NCBI RefSeq assembly: GCF_004362515.1 | Contig: NZ_SNXU01000001.1 | Span: 992,001-1,056,000, forward strand | Length of the DNA: 64,000 nt | Direction: 5' to 3' | DNA from: Actinokineospora alba | Lineage (GTDB): Bacteria > Actinomycetota > Actinomycetes > Mycobacteriales > Pseudonocardiaceae | Shown here: one piece after another, positions 57,061 through 64,000 of the stretch | Numbering within the stretch: position 1 is the first letter of the stretch | Layout of the letters: the number at the start of each line of letters is the position of its first letter | Notes under the pieces: generated by a model | Databases searched by the model: none | What the model was told of the DNA's origin: nothing | What the model saw: the letters and a program-made list of their open reading frames with translations, nothing else | Position numbers and translations under genes: made by a program

Positions 57061-58692
57061 TCAGCCGCCTGGAGCTTTAGGGGTCGCGGACGGGAACTGC
57101 CCCGGTTGCACGGCCACGGAGTCGAAGGTCTGCCTGACGTCGCGGGTGTTGAGCGACGCGCCGTTGGGCAGCAGGCGCATGATCGCGTCCGGCGCCGGGC
57201 GCTGGTTCGCCAGGCCGAGTGCCGTCGCGGTCTTCGCGTCCGGCACGCCGAACTTCACGCCCCGGTCGGACACCAGGTAGATCGGCCCGGTCGCGAAGTC
57301 CACTTTGGACGTCGCACCGCGCACGACCGCGGCCCGGCCCGGCGGCATGTAGAAGTGGTCGAGGCGCTGACCGTCGGCGCTCGGGGTGCTGATCGGCACC
57401 GTGGCGGGCTCGCCGCGCGGGGTGCGCGGCAGCGGCAGCTGCGTGCCCACGTGGACCTGCGTGTGCTCGTCGGCGTCCGGGCCTTCGCCCACCACGTTCC
57501 AGCGCAGGCAGGCGACCGGGAAGTTCACCGGATCGAGTGCTTCCGGCACGACCTTAGGGAAGGTGCTCTCGTCGATCTCGTTCGACGGCGACGCGCCGGG
57601 GATCTGGTCCGGGCGCACCTCCGTGATCTTGTCGCCGCCCGCGGTCGACTTGAACCGGATGAGGTCGGCCGTGGTCTTCTTGATCTTCTGCACACCGTCG
57701 CGCAGGATCACGTAGTAGTCGTTCTCGACCGCCGCGGCGCCCGCACGCTGGATGGACACGATCGAGCCCACCGGCAGGCCCTCGATGTCGACCTGGCCCA
57801 CGGTGCCGTGGCCCGGGATCTCCGGCGACGCGAGCCGGGGCGCCTCCGGGATCGCGTTGAGCAGTCCAGTGGTGATCTGCCGGATGTTCTCGGTCCGCAG
57901 GTTCAGCGCGGTCGTCACCCGGTTGTCGCCCATGTCGACCTCGGCGCGCACCGTGTTGGCGTTCTTCTTGACCGCCGTCTCGGGCGTGCGATAGACGAGG
58001 TAGACCTTCTTGTTCTCGGCCTGGACCAGCAGCGCCTCGTTGACCGCGAGTTCCGGTCCGAAGTCGGTGTGGCCCGCCGCGACCGTGGTCTCGATCTTGT
58101 TCTCGCTCGCGGGCTTGTTCAGGCTGCGGTCGAGCTGGTACTCGTCGCACACCGCCCAGTCGCTGTTGATCCGCTGGTCGTCGCCGGGCAGCATCTGCGG
58201 TCCGTCCGGAATGCCGGTCAGCCGCTCACGCGTGATGTCGACGAGCTTCGAGTCGGGAACGACCTCGACCTTGGCCGGTCCGCCCGCGGCGCCGCCGCCA
58301 CCGTCGTCGGTCTGGCTGCCGGGCTGCTCCTGCTCACCGCCGTTGCTGCCGCGAGCCAGCAGCAGCAGCCTCGCGGAGGCGAGGTTGAACGTCGGGACAA
58401 GCACCTTGCCCCGATCGGTGTTCGTCAACAGCACATAGATCGCCCCCGAAGGCTGGGCGATGACGATGCCGTCCTGGTTGGGCGCCTTCGGCGCGGGCTT
58501 GAGCAGCCCGAAGATCAGCACGCCGATCATCCCGATGGCGGCGATGCACACACCCACGATCGTGGCTCTGGAATGTGTGCGCATCGGGTCGTGGAGCATC
58601 ACCGCGTCCTTGCGGACCAACGCCGACTGCATCCTGCGCAGTACGAAGCGGTATGCCTGAACCTGAGACTTGGTAGTCGGTGTTGATGGCAT
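57061..58692 (-). CDS. eccB: Type VII secretion protein EccB
   Basis: 543 residues. Cytoplasmic start MPSTPTTKSQVQAYRFVLRR, one membrane helix (ATIVGVCIAAIGMIGVLIFG), then an extracytoplasmic domain with IVIAQPSGAIYVLLTN and paired cysteines (AVCDEYQLD, VACLRWNV) that form a disulfide in EccB. EccB is the ring component reaching into the periplasm. It is divergent from eccE. Confidence 0.94.
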   Translation of the reverse strand: MPSTPTTKSQVQAYRFVLRRMQSALVRKDAVMLHDPMRTHSRATIVGVCIAAIGMIGVLIFGLLKPAPKAPNQDGIVIAQPSGAIYVLLTNTDRGKVLVPTFNLASARLLLLARGSNGGEQEQPGSQTDDGGGGAAGGPAKVEVVPDSKLVDITRERLTGIPDGPQMLPGDDQRINSDWAVCDEYQLDRSLNKPASENKIETTVAAGHTDFGPELAVNEALLVQAENKKVYLVYRTPETAVKKNANTVRAEVDMGDNRVTTALNLRTENIRQITTGLLNAIPEAPRLASPEIPGHGTVGQVDIEGLPVGSIVSIQRAGAAAVENDYYVILRDGVQKIKKTTADLIRFKSTAGGDKITEVRPDQIPGASPSNEIDESTFPKVVPEALDPVNFPVACLRWNVVGEGPDADEHTQVHVGTQLPLPRTPRGEPATVPISTPSADGQRLDHFYMPPGRAAVVRGATSKVDFATGPIYLVSDRGVKFGVPDAKTATALGLANQRPAPDAIMRLLPNGASLNTRDVRQTFDSVAVQPGQFPSATPKAPGG

Positions 58693-58797
58693 TCTCGGCC
58701 TGCTGCTCTCCCCGTCGCGGTACGGTTCCGGAGGATAGCCGTACGGCCGTCGCCGTATGTGGGGTTCTCCACCAACCGAGGGGAAGAGATCTAGCGG

Positions 58798-60261
58798 ATG
58801 TCCGTGACCACTCCTCCGCGACAGGGCCGGACGCCACCTCCCGGTGGCCCGGGTCGACCTCCCGGCCCAGGCGGACCCGGCAGACCAGGCGGTCCCGGTG
58901 GACCCGGCGGACCTCCCGGACCAGGGGGTCCTGGGGGACCCGGCGGGCCTGGCGGTCCCGGTGGGCCTCCGCCCGTGGGTCCCGGCCCGGCCGCCGCCGC
59001 GCAGCCGCCCGCCGGACCGCGGGTCCGCGTGTCGGCGCGCAGGCGCCACCGCGGGTCGAGCCTCGGCAGCCTGCCGGTGTCGAACCTTGTCGTGCTCGAA
59101 GTCGGCCTGGCACTCGGGCTGGTGCTGCTCGCCATCGACCTCAAACTCCTCTACGTGTCGATCGGCATCGTCGTCGCCGCGCTGGTTCTCGCGTTCCTGC
59201 GCTGGCGCGGCCGCTGGTTCACCCAGTGGATCGGCCTGACCGCCCGCTATTCAGTGCGTTCACACGCTCGCGTCACCAGGCCACCGAGCCCGGTGACCAT
59301 GGAGGCCGTCGCGGCGCAGGACGAAGCCGCGGTGACCGGCCCGGACGACCCGCGGGTCAACCTGCTGCGGCTGGCGGTGCCCGACCTGGTCGTGGCGCAC
59401 GCGGTCGACCACGAGCAGCGTCCGCTGGGCCTGGCCTGGCACGAGGGCACGTGGACCGCGGTCCTGCTGGTCGACCCGGCGCCCGCGCTGGTCAGCCAGG
59501 TCGGGTCCACCCCGAGCCTGCCGCTGGGCGCGCTGGCGCCCTGCCTGGAAGACCGCGGCGTGGTACTCGACGCCATCCAGGTCATCTGGCACTGCTACCC
59601 CGGAAGTGTCGCGCTGCCACCGAGTTCGCCCGCGCTGGCGTCCTACCTGGAGGTGCTCGGCCCGCTGCCCGCGGCGGCCCGGCGCACCACCTGGGTCGCG
59701 GTCCGGCTCGACCCGCGCCGCTGCCCGGCCGCGGTCCGCGAACGTGGCGGCGGCGTCGTCGGCGCCCACCGCGCGCTCATCGGCGCGCTGTCCCGGGTGC
59801 GCAACGCACTCGAGTCGCGCGGCGTCCCGACGCGGCCGCTGGATCCGGACGAGCTGCTCAAGGCAGGCATCTCCGCCGCCGAGCTCACCTCGGTGGCGGG
59901 CTCCAACACCCGGGTGTCGCTGCGCGAGCGGTGGACCGGGGTCACGGCGGCGGGCATCGGCCACGCCAGCTACGCGATCACCGGCTGGCCGCAGGGCAAG
60001 CTGGCGACGAGCCTGAACTCGCTCACCGGTGTGCGCGCGATGTCGGCGACGGTCGCGATGTCGATCTCGCCCGGCAGCGACGAGGGCAAGGTGGGCCTGC
60101 GCGGCCTGGTCCGGGTCAGCGCCCGCAACCCCGACGAGCTCAGCGACGCCGACGACCGGCTCTCGGCGATCTCCGACCGGCTCGGCATCACCCTGACCCC
60201 GCTGCGCGGGCTCCAGGTCGCCGGGCTCGCGGCGACGCTCCCGTTGGGAGGACAAGCGTGA
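58798..60261 (+). CDS. eccE: Type VII secretion protein EccE with collagen-like N-terminus
   Basis: 487 residues. The first 70 are Gly-Pro repeats (GGPGRPPGPGGPGRPGGPGG), then two membrane helices (LVVLEVGLALGLVLLAIDLK, VSIGIVVAALVLAFLRW) and the EccE cytoplasmic domain (ITGWPQGKLATSLNSLTGV, LSAISDRLGITLTPLRGLQV). Mycobacterial ESX-4 lacks EccE while other actinobacterial ESX-4 loci keep it. The Gly-Pro leader is unusual for the family. The next gene overlaps as GTGA. Confidence 0.85.
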   Translation: MSVTTPPRQGRTPPPGGPGRPPGPGGPGRPGGPGGPGGPPGPGGPGGPGGPGGPGGPPPVGPGPAAAAQPPAGPRVRVSARRRHRGSSLGSLPVSNLVVLEVGLALGLVLLAIDLKLLYVSIGIVVAALVLAFLRWRGRWFTQWIGLTARYSVRSHARVTRPPSPVTMEAVAAQDEAAVTGPDDPRVNLLRLAVPDLVVAHAVDHEQRPLGLAWHEGTWTAVLLVDPAPALVSQVGSTPSLPLGALAPCLEDRGVVLDAIQVIWHCYPGSVALPPSSPALASYLEVLGPLPAAARRTTWVAVRLDPRRCPAAVRERGGGVVGAHRALIGALSRVRNALESRGVPTRPLDPDELLKAGISAAELTSVAGSNTRVSLRERWTGVTAAGIGHASYAITGWPQGKLATSLNSLTGVRAMSATVAMSISPGSDEGKVGLRGLVRVSARNPDELSDADDRLSAISDRLGITLTPLRGLQVAGLAATLPLGGQA

Positions 60262-60989
60262 GTGGTTCCAGCAGGCTTCTCGACACCCAGGGCGGCAACG
60301 GCGGGATCGCGCCGGAGTTCATGGTCTCGCCCGAGATGCTCGACGCGGTCAGCCCGTCCGGCGACCGCGGCGGCATGGTCCTGGGCTCCGGCCTGCAGGG
60401 CGAGCCGCTGACCATCTCGGCGCTGCGCCCCGCGCCGACGAGGATCGTGCTCGTCGGCGGGCTCTACCTGGCTCGCCAGGTGGCGCTGCGGGCGATGGCG
60501 GTCGGCGCGTGGGTGGTCGTGGCCACCGGTCGTCCTGGCGCGTGGCAGGTGCTGCAGAAGGCGGCGGGCAACGGTCCCGACGGACGCCCCGCTCCGCTGG
60601 TGCAGATCCGCAGGCTCAGCCCGGTCGAGCTGCCGCGGCCGTCCGAGGACGGTCCGCTGCTCGTCGTGCACGACGGCGGCCCGACGCCGCAGGAGCTCTT
60701 CCCGCCGCGCTCACCGTGGCAGACCACGGTGTACGTGCTGCCCTATATGCACCCGCAGGCCGGGGCAACGGCCAACGCTGCCGACCTCGTGCTCCTGCAG
60801 CGGCTCCCCGTGGGCCAGGCGCAGCTCGCGGCCCGGATCTGGCGGCTGCCGCCGCCGATGGTCCAGCAGCTCACCACGCTGGCCGACGACCAGGTCGTCG
60901 CTCTTGGCCGCAACCTGTGGCGGCCGCTGCGGCTGGTCACCACGGCGAAGGAACAGCAGATCCTGGGTCCGGTCCGCCGAGGCGACTGA
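60258..60989 (+). CDS. T7SS-locus protein coupled to eccE
   Basis: 243 residues, mixed alpha/beta (TRIVLVGGLYLARQVALRAM, GPLLVVHDGGPTPQELFPPR, ATANAADLVLLQRLPVGQAQ). GTG 60258 overlaps the eccE stop. No known motif. Its coupling to eccE suggests an ESX accessory role. Confidence 0.68.
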   Translation: MSGSSRLLDTQGGNGGIAPEFMVSPEMLDAVSPSGDRGGMVLGSGLQGEPLTISALRPAPTRIVLVGGLYLARQVALRAMAVGAWVVVATGRPGAWQVLQKAAGNGPDGRPAPLVQIRRLSPVELPRPSEDGPLLVVHDGGPTPQELFPPRSPWQTTVYVLPYMHPQAGATANAADLVLLQRLPVGQAQLAARIWRLPPPMVQQLTTLADDQVVALGRNLWRPLRLVTTAKEQQILGPVRRGD

Positions 60990-61010
60990 CCAGGCTCGAT
61001 CCGGCTCGAT

Positions 61011-61045
61011 CTCCGCCCCGGCACCCATGTGGTGCCGGGGCGGAG
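61011..61045 (+). terminator. Terminator after the eccE operon
   Basis: A perfect 15-bp inverted repeat (61011-61025 and 61031-61045) 21 bases after the stop codon of the eccE companion gene. Confidence 0.8.
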
Positions 61046-61656
61046 CCATGTGGGTGACCGTTGTCCGGTTTGGGCGCTCGACCGTTCCGGCGATACTGGA
61101 CCGTTCGGAGGTCTTGGATCGCCGCGAATCGGTGTAATCAGCGCATCCGAACGGCCCATCGACTGACCAAACGCGATATCTACTCATAAGTACCTCAAGC
61201 CGGATGGCGAACACCTGCCCGACGACACATCCCGGACGTGGTCTGCCTTGCTACCAACGGGTTCAGCCGCCAAGTCGCTTTTCCGCGATTCCCCGAACAA
61301 TACGTCGGGCAATTTCCAAAGAATGGCCGAAACGGTCCTGTGAATGAATTCTGGCACTGAATGGACACCGGCGCGTCCGGCGGGGCAAACCGGACCAAAC
61401 GGACAACGTCCGGCCAAACTGTAGCTTTGACCAGGACTGTTCGGCGGCGGTAAATCCACCGAACGGTCCAACTCGTTACCAAGAACGGTCAACTGGCGAA
61501 AAGAGGACTTCTTAAACACGGTAATTCTCTTGCGCGCCCAAGTGTCGCTGTCTCAATGTTATCCGCGTTCGCGCGAACACCTTCAGCACCCTCTCGAGCA
61601 GCACCCGACCTGTTGTGAGGCAGGTTGGCGTGCCCCTGGCCAAAGGAGAACGTGCA
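61046..61656. promoter_or_regulatory. Long upstream region of the protease with repeated ACCGTTC motif
   Basis: 611 bp without a credible gene, visibly less GC-rich. ACCGTTC/GAACGGT-like sites occur at 61081, 61100, 61148, 61330, 61461 and 61483. A promoter candidate is TTGACC (61427-61432), 18 bp, TAAATC (61451-61456). The motif cluster looks like a multi-site regulator binding array. Confidence 0.5.
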
Positions 61657-63228
61657 ATGGGTATGTCTCGCGCCAAAGCGCTGCGGCGGTTCGCCGCCGC
61701 GGGCATCACGACCGCCGCCTGTGTGGCGTCCGTGATCACGCTGGCGACCCCCGCGACGGCGGCCGAGGCCCAGATCCTGGGCGCCGACGCGGCAAACGTG
61801 GTCAAAGACAGCTACATCGTCGTGTTAAAGGATGGCGCCCAAGCTCAAGGCGCCAGCGCCGACAGCCTCGCCGCCAGGTACGGCGGCAAGGTCAACCACC
61901 GGTACTCCGCCACGGTGACCGGCTACGCGGCGACGATGACCGAGCAGCAGGCCAAGCGAGTCGCGGCCGACCCCCAGGTCGCCTATGTCGAGGCCGACCA
62001 GACCATGAGCATGTCGGTTGACCAGCTCAACCCGCCGTCGTGGGGCCTGGACCGAGTCGACCAGCAGTCCCTGCCGCTGAACCAGAAGTACTCGTACTCG
62101 ACGACCGCGTCGAACGTGAACGCGTACATCATCGACACCGGCATCAACCTCACCCACTCCGACTTCGGCGGGCGCGCGGTCAGCGGCCGCGACACGGTCG
62201 ACCACGACGCCGACGCCACCGACTGCCAGGGCCACGGCACGCACGTGGCGGGCACCGTCGGCGGCGGCGCGTACGGCCTCGCCAAGGGCGTCAAGCTGAT
62301 CGCCGTGCGGGTGCTGAACTGCCAGGGCTCCGGCACCAACGCCGGTGTCATCGCGGGCATCGACTGGGTGACGGCCAACCACGTCAAGCCCGCTGTCGCG
62401 AACATGAGCCTCGGCGGCGGCGCGTCCACCACCCTCGACGACGCGGTGCGCCGCTCCGTCGCCGCGGGCGTCAGCTACGCGGTCGCGTCGGGCAACTCCA
62501 ACGCCAACGCGTGCAACTACTCGCCCGCCCGGGTCGCGGAGGCCCTGTCGGTCAACGCGAGCGACAGCGCCGACGCGCGCGCGTCGTTCTCCAACTACGG
62601 CACCTGCACCGACCTGTTCGCGCCCGGCGTGAGCATCAAGTCGGCGTGGATCGGCGGCAGCGCGGCCACCAACACGATCAGCGGCACCTCGATGGCCTCC
62701 CCGCACGTCGCGGGCGCCATCGCGCTGTACCTGGCGGCCAACCCGTCGGCGAGCCCGGCCACCGTGCACAGCGCCATCGTGAACGCGGCCACCGCGGGCA
62801 AGATCACCAACCCGGGCACCGGATCGGCGAACAAGCTGCTCTTCACCGGCACCGGCGGCACCGAGCCCCCGCCGCCCACCGGCTGCGCGGCGGTCACCAA
62901 CGGCACCGACGTCAACATCCCGGACAACACCACCGTGAGCAGCTCGATCACCATCTCGGGCTGCAGCAGCACCCCGTCGACGGCCGCCACCATCGCGGTG
63001 GACATCCGCCACACCTGGCGCGGTGACCTGGTCATCGACGTCGTCGCCCCGGATGGCACCGCGTACCGGCTGAAGAACTCGAGCTCGAGCGACTCGGCCG
63101 ACAACGTGATCACCACCTACACCGCCAACCTGTCGTCGGAGGTGGCCAACGGCACCTGGAAGCTGCAGGTCCGGGACGCCTACACCTACGACACCGGCTA
63201 CATCAACAGCTGGACGCTCGACCTGTAG
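61657..63228 (+). CDS. Secreted subtilisin-family serine protease with P domain
   Basis: 523 residues. Signal peptide (ITTAACVASVITLATPATAA), I9 propeptide (YIVVLKDGAQAQGASADSLA, VAYVEADQTM), then S8 domain with D160 (YIIDTGI), H193 (GHGTHVAG) and S345 (GTSMASPHVAG), and a C-terminal proprotein-convertase P domain (IRHTWRGDLVIDVVAPDGTA, WKLQVRD). Overall an aqualysin/thermitase-like exoprotease. ATG 61657 follows AAGGAG by eight bases. Confidence 0.94.
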   Translation: MGMSRAKALRRFAAAGITTAACVASVITLATPATAAEAQILGADAANVVKDSYIVVLKDGAQAQGASADSLAARYGGKVNHRYSATVTGYAATMTEQQAKRVAADPQVAYVEADQTMSMSVDQLNPPSWGLDRVDQQSLPLNQKYSYSTTASNVNAYIIDTGINLTHSDFGGRAVSGRDTVDHDADATDCQGHGTHVAGTVGGGAYGLAKGVKLIAVRVLNCQGSGTNAGVIAGIDWVTANHVKPAVANMSLGGGASTTLDDAVRRSVAAGVSYAVASGNSNANACNYSPARVAEALSVNASDSADARASFSNYGTCTDLFAPGVSIKSAWIGGSAATNTISGTSMASPHVAGAIALYLAANPSASPATVHSAIVNAATAGKITNPGTGSANKLLFTGTGGTEPPPPTGCAAVTNGTDVNIPDNTTVSSSITISGCSSTPSTAATIAVDIRHTWRGDLVIDVVAPDGTAYRLKNSSSSDSADNVITTYTANLSSEVANGTWKLQVRDAYTYDTGYINSWTLDL

Positions 63229-63303
63229 GCCCTGAGCTCCGGTCGGCTCCTCCCTGCTGGGGGCCGACCGGGGGCCTGAGTCCGGCAAGGCCCGTTTCAC
63301 ACG

Positions 63304-63335
63304 CCGGGCGCGGCAATCAGCCGCGCCCGGTTTTT
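63304..63335 (+). terminator. Rho-independent terminator between the two proteases
   Basis: CCGGGCGCGG (63304-63313) and CCGCGCCCGG (63321-63330) form a 10-bp stem followed by TTTTT. Confidence 0.88.
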
Positions 63336-63488
63336 ACCCTTTCCCAGCTCGACGCCATCCGTCCAGGTCACGCCGGTGTGCCCGAATGGCCCAGGATGAT
63401 CGTCGGTTACCCCTCGCTCAGCGCGGCTCTAGCGTCCGCGGTCGACGCCTGTCCCCTGCAAAGCAGGCGCGCCAGCGAGGGAGCTTTC

Positions 63489-64000
63489 ATGAACGTTCTC
63501 GTGAAGATGGGCGCGGTGGCGGCCTGCGCGGCCATCGCCACCACGGCCGCGGGGTTATCCGCGCAAGCGGAGCCGTCCGCCGAAGCCCAGTACATCGTCG
63601 TCCTCAAGTCCGACGGCGCCCGCCAGTCCTCCGCGGACGCGGCCGCCGCACTGACCGCCCGGCACGGCGGAAAGGTCGAACGCACCTACTCCGCGGCCCT
63701 GCACGGGTTCGCCGCGGCGATGACCGACCGGCAGGCCCGGCGGCTCGCCGCCGACCCCGCGGTCGCCTACGTCGAGGCCGACCAGGTTGTGCGCACGACC
63801 ACCGACCAGCTGAACCCGCCATCGTGGGGCACGGACCGGGTCGACCAGCGGGCCCTGCCGCTGGACCAGAAGTACGCGTACTCGACCACCGCGTCGAACG
63901 TGACCGCGTACGTGCTCGACACCGGCATCACCATCACCCACGAGGACTTCGGCGGCCGCGCGGTGCACGGCCGCGACACCGTGGACAACGACAACGACTC
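63489..64000 (+). CDS. Second secreted subtilisin-family protease, 5' part
   Basis: The first 170 residues are visible: signal peptide (VKMGAVAACAAIATTAAGLS), I9 propeptide (YIVVLKSDGARQSSADAAAA) and the beginning of the S8 domain with the catalytic Asp (YVLDTGITITHEDF). It is a close paralogue of the preceding protease, but the propeptide is shorter and the leader differs. GGGAG lies before ATG 63489. The gene continues beyond the window. Confidence 0.9.
   Translation, partial: MNVLVKMGAVAACAAIATTAAGLSAQAEPSAEAQYIVVLKSDGARQSSADAAAALTARHGGKVERTYSAALHGFAAAMTDRQARRLAADPAVAYVEADQVVRTTTDQLNPPSWGTDRVDQRALPLDQKYAYSTTASNVTAYVLDTGITITHEDFGGRAVHGRDTVDNDND

Overview
The window is high-GC actinobacterial chromosome with frequent GTG starts, GTGA/ATGA gene overlaps and leaderless-looking promoters. 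WhiB, BldM and SigD-type regulators, a separate groES-groEL1 pair and an ESX-4-type type VII secretion (T7SS) locus beside rplM-rpsI-glmM point to Pseudonocardiales (an Actinosynnema/Actinokineospora/Amycolatopsis-like organism). Gene order follows the Mycobacterium tuberculosis Rv3412-Rv3450c segment, and bldM next to the sigma gene also matches Streptomyces. The genus is an inference.

Region 1 (1-7370) holds developmental and stress regulators: the end of a DUF5319 gene, rsdA-sigD, bldM, a TPR-like protein, a MerR/B12-domain regulator, a WhiD/WhiB3 protein, and groES-groEL1 under a promoter with a CIRCE (HrcA) operator.

Region 2 (7342-18574) is an 11.2-kb actinomycete integrative and conjugative element (AICE) bounded by a perfect 44-bp direct repeat. 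It carries xis-int, a RepSA-like initiator, an FtsK/TraSA-like DNA pump, a Pra-like activator, a GntR/UTRA regulator coupled to a HAD phosphatase, and an A/T-richer cargo gene for an SMC/ABC-type ATPase fused to a TOPRIM domain (OLD/PARIS-like, probably anti-phage). The att core lies inside the groES promoter and CIRCE operator, an unusual target. The left 640 bp of the element has no convincing gene but holds long inverted repeats.

Region 3 (18634-31007) is housekeeping: an acetyltransferase, tsaD-rimI-tsaB (with tsaE further on) for tRNA t6A, a malonyl-CoA synthetase and carboxyltransferase pair, and a glmS-nnrD-alr-hydrolase-tsaE-HAD run for amino sugar, D-alanine and NAD(P)HX repair.

Region 4 (31068-41470) has small membrane proteins, a six-gene cluster of T7SS-associated WXG-like proteins with Gly-rich tails, then glmM (with a 31-codon membrane ORF behind it), rpsI and rplM.

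Region 5 (41686-44478) is an AfsR/SARP regulator cut by one in-frame stop codon before its TPR domain.

Region 6 (44500-60989) is the T7SS core: two WXG100 proteins, a helical accessory protein, an Hsp70-like Rv3446c-family membrane protein, EccC (three ATPase domains), EccD, MycP, two secretion-associated proteins, EccB, EccE and a companion gene. Three putative substrates share a C-terminal Gly-rich/GGDSE tail, and two small helical proteins share an acidic FSxHS tail.

Region 7 (61657-64000) has two tandem secreted subtilisin-family proteases, the second cut by the window end. No tRNA, rRNA, CRISPR array or transposase was seen.
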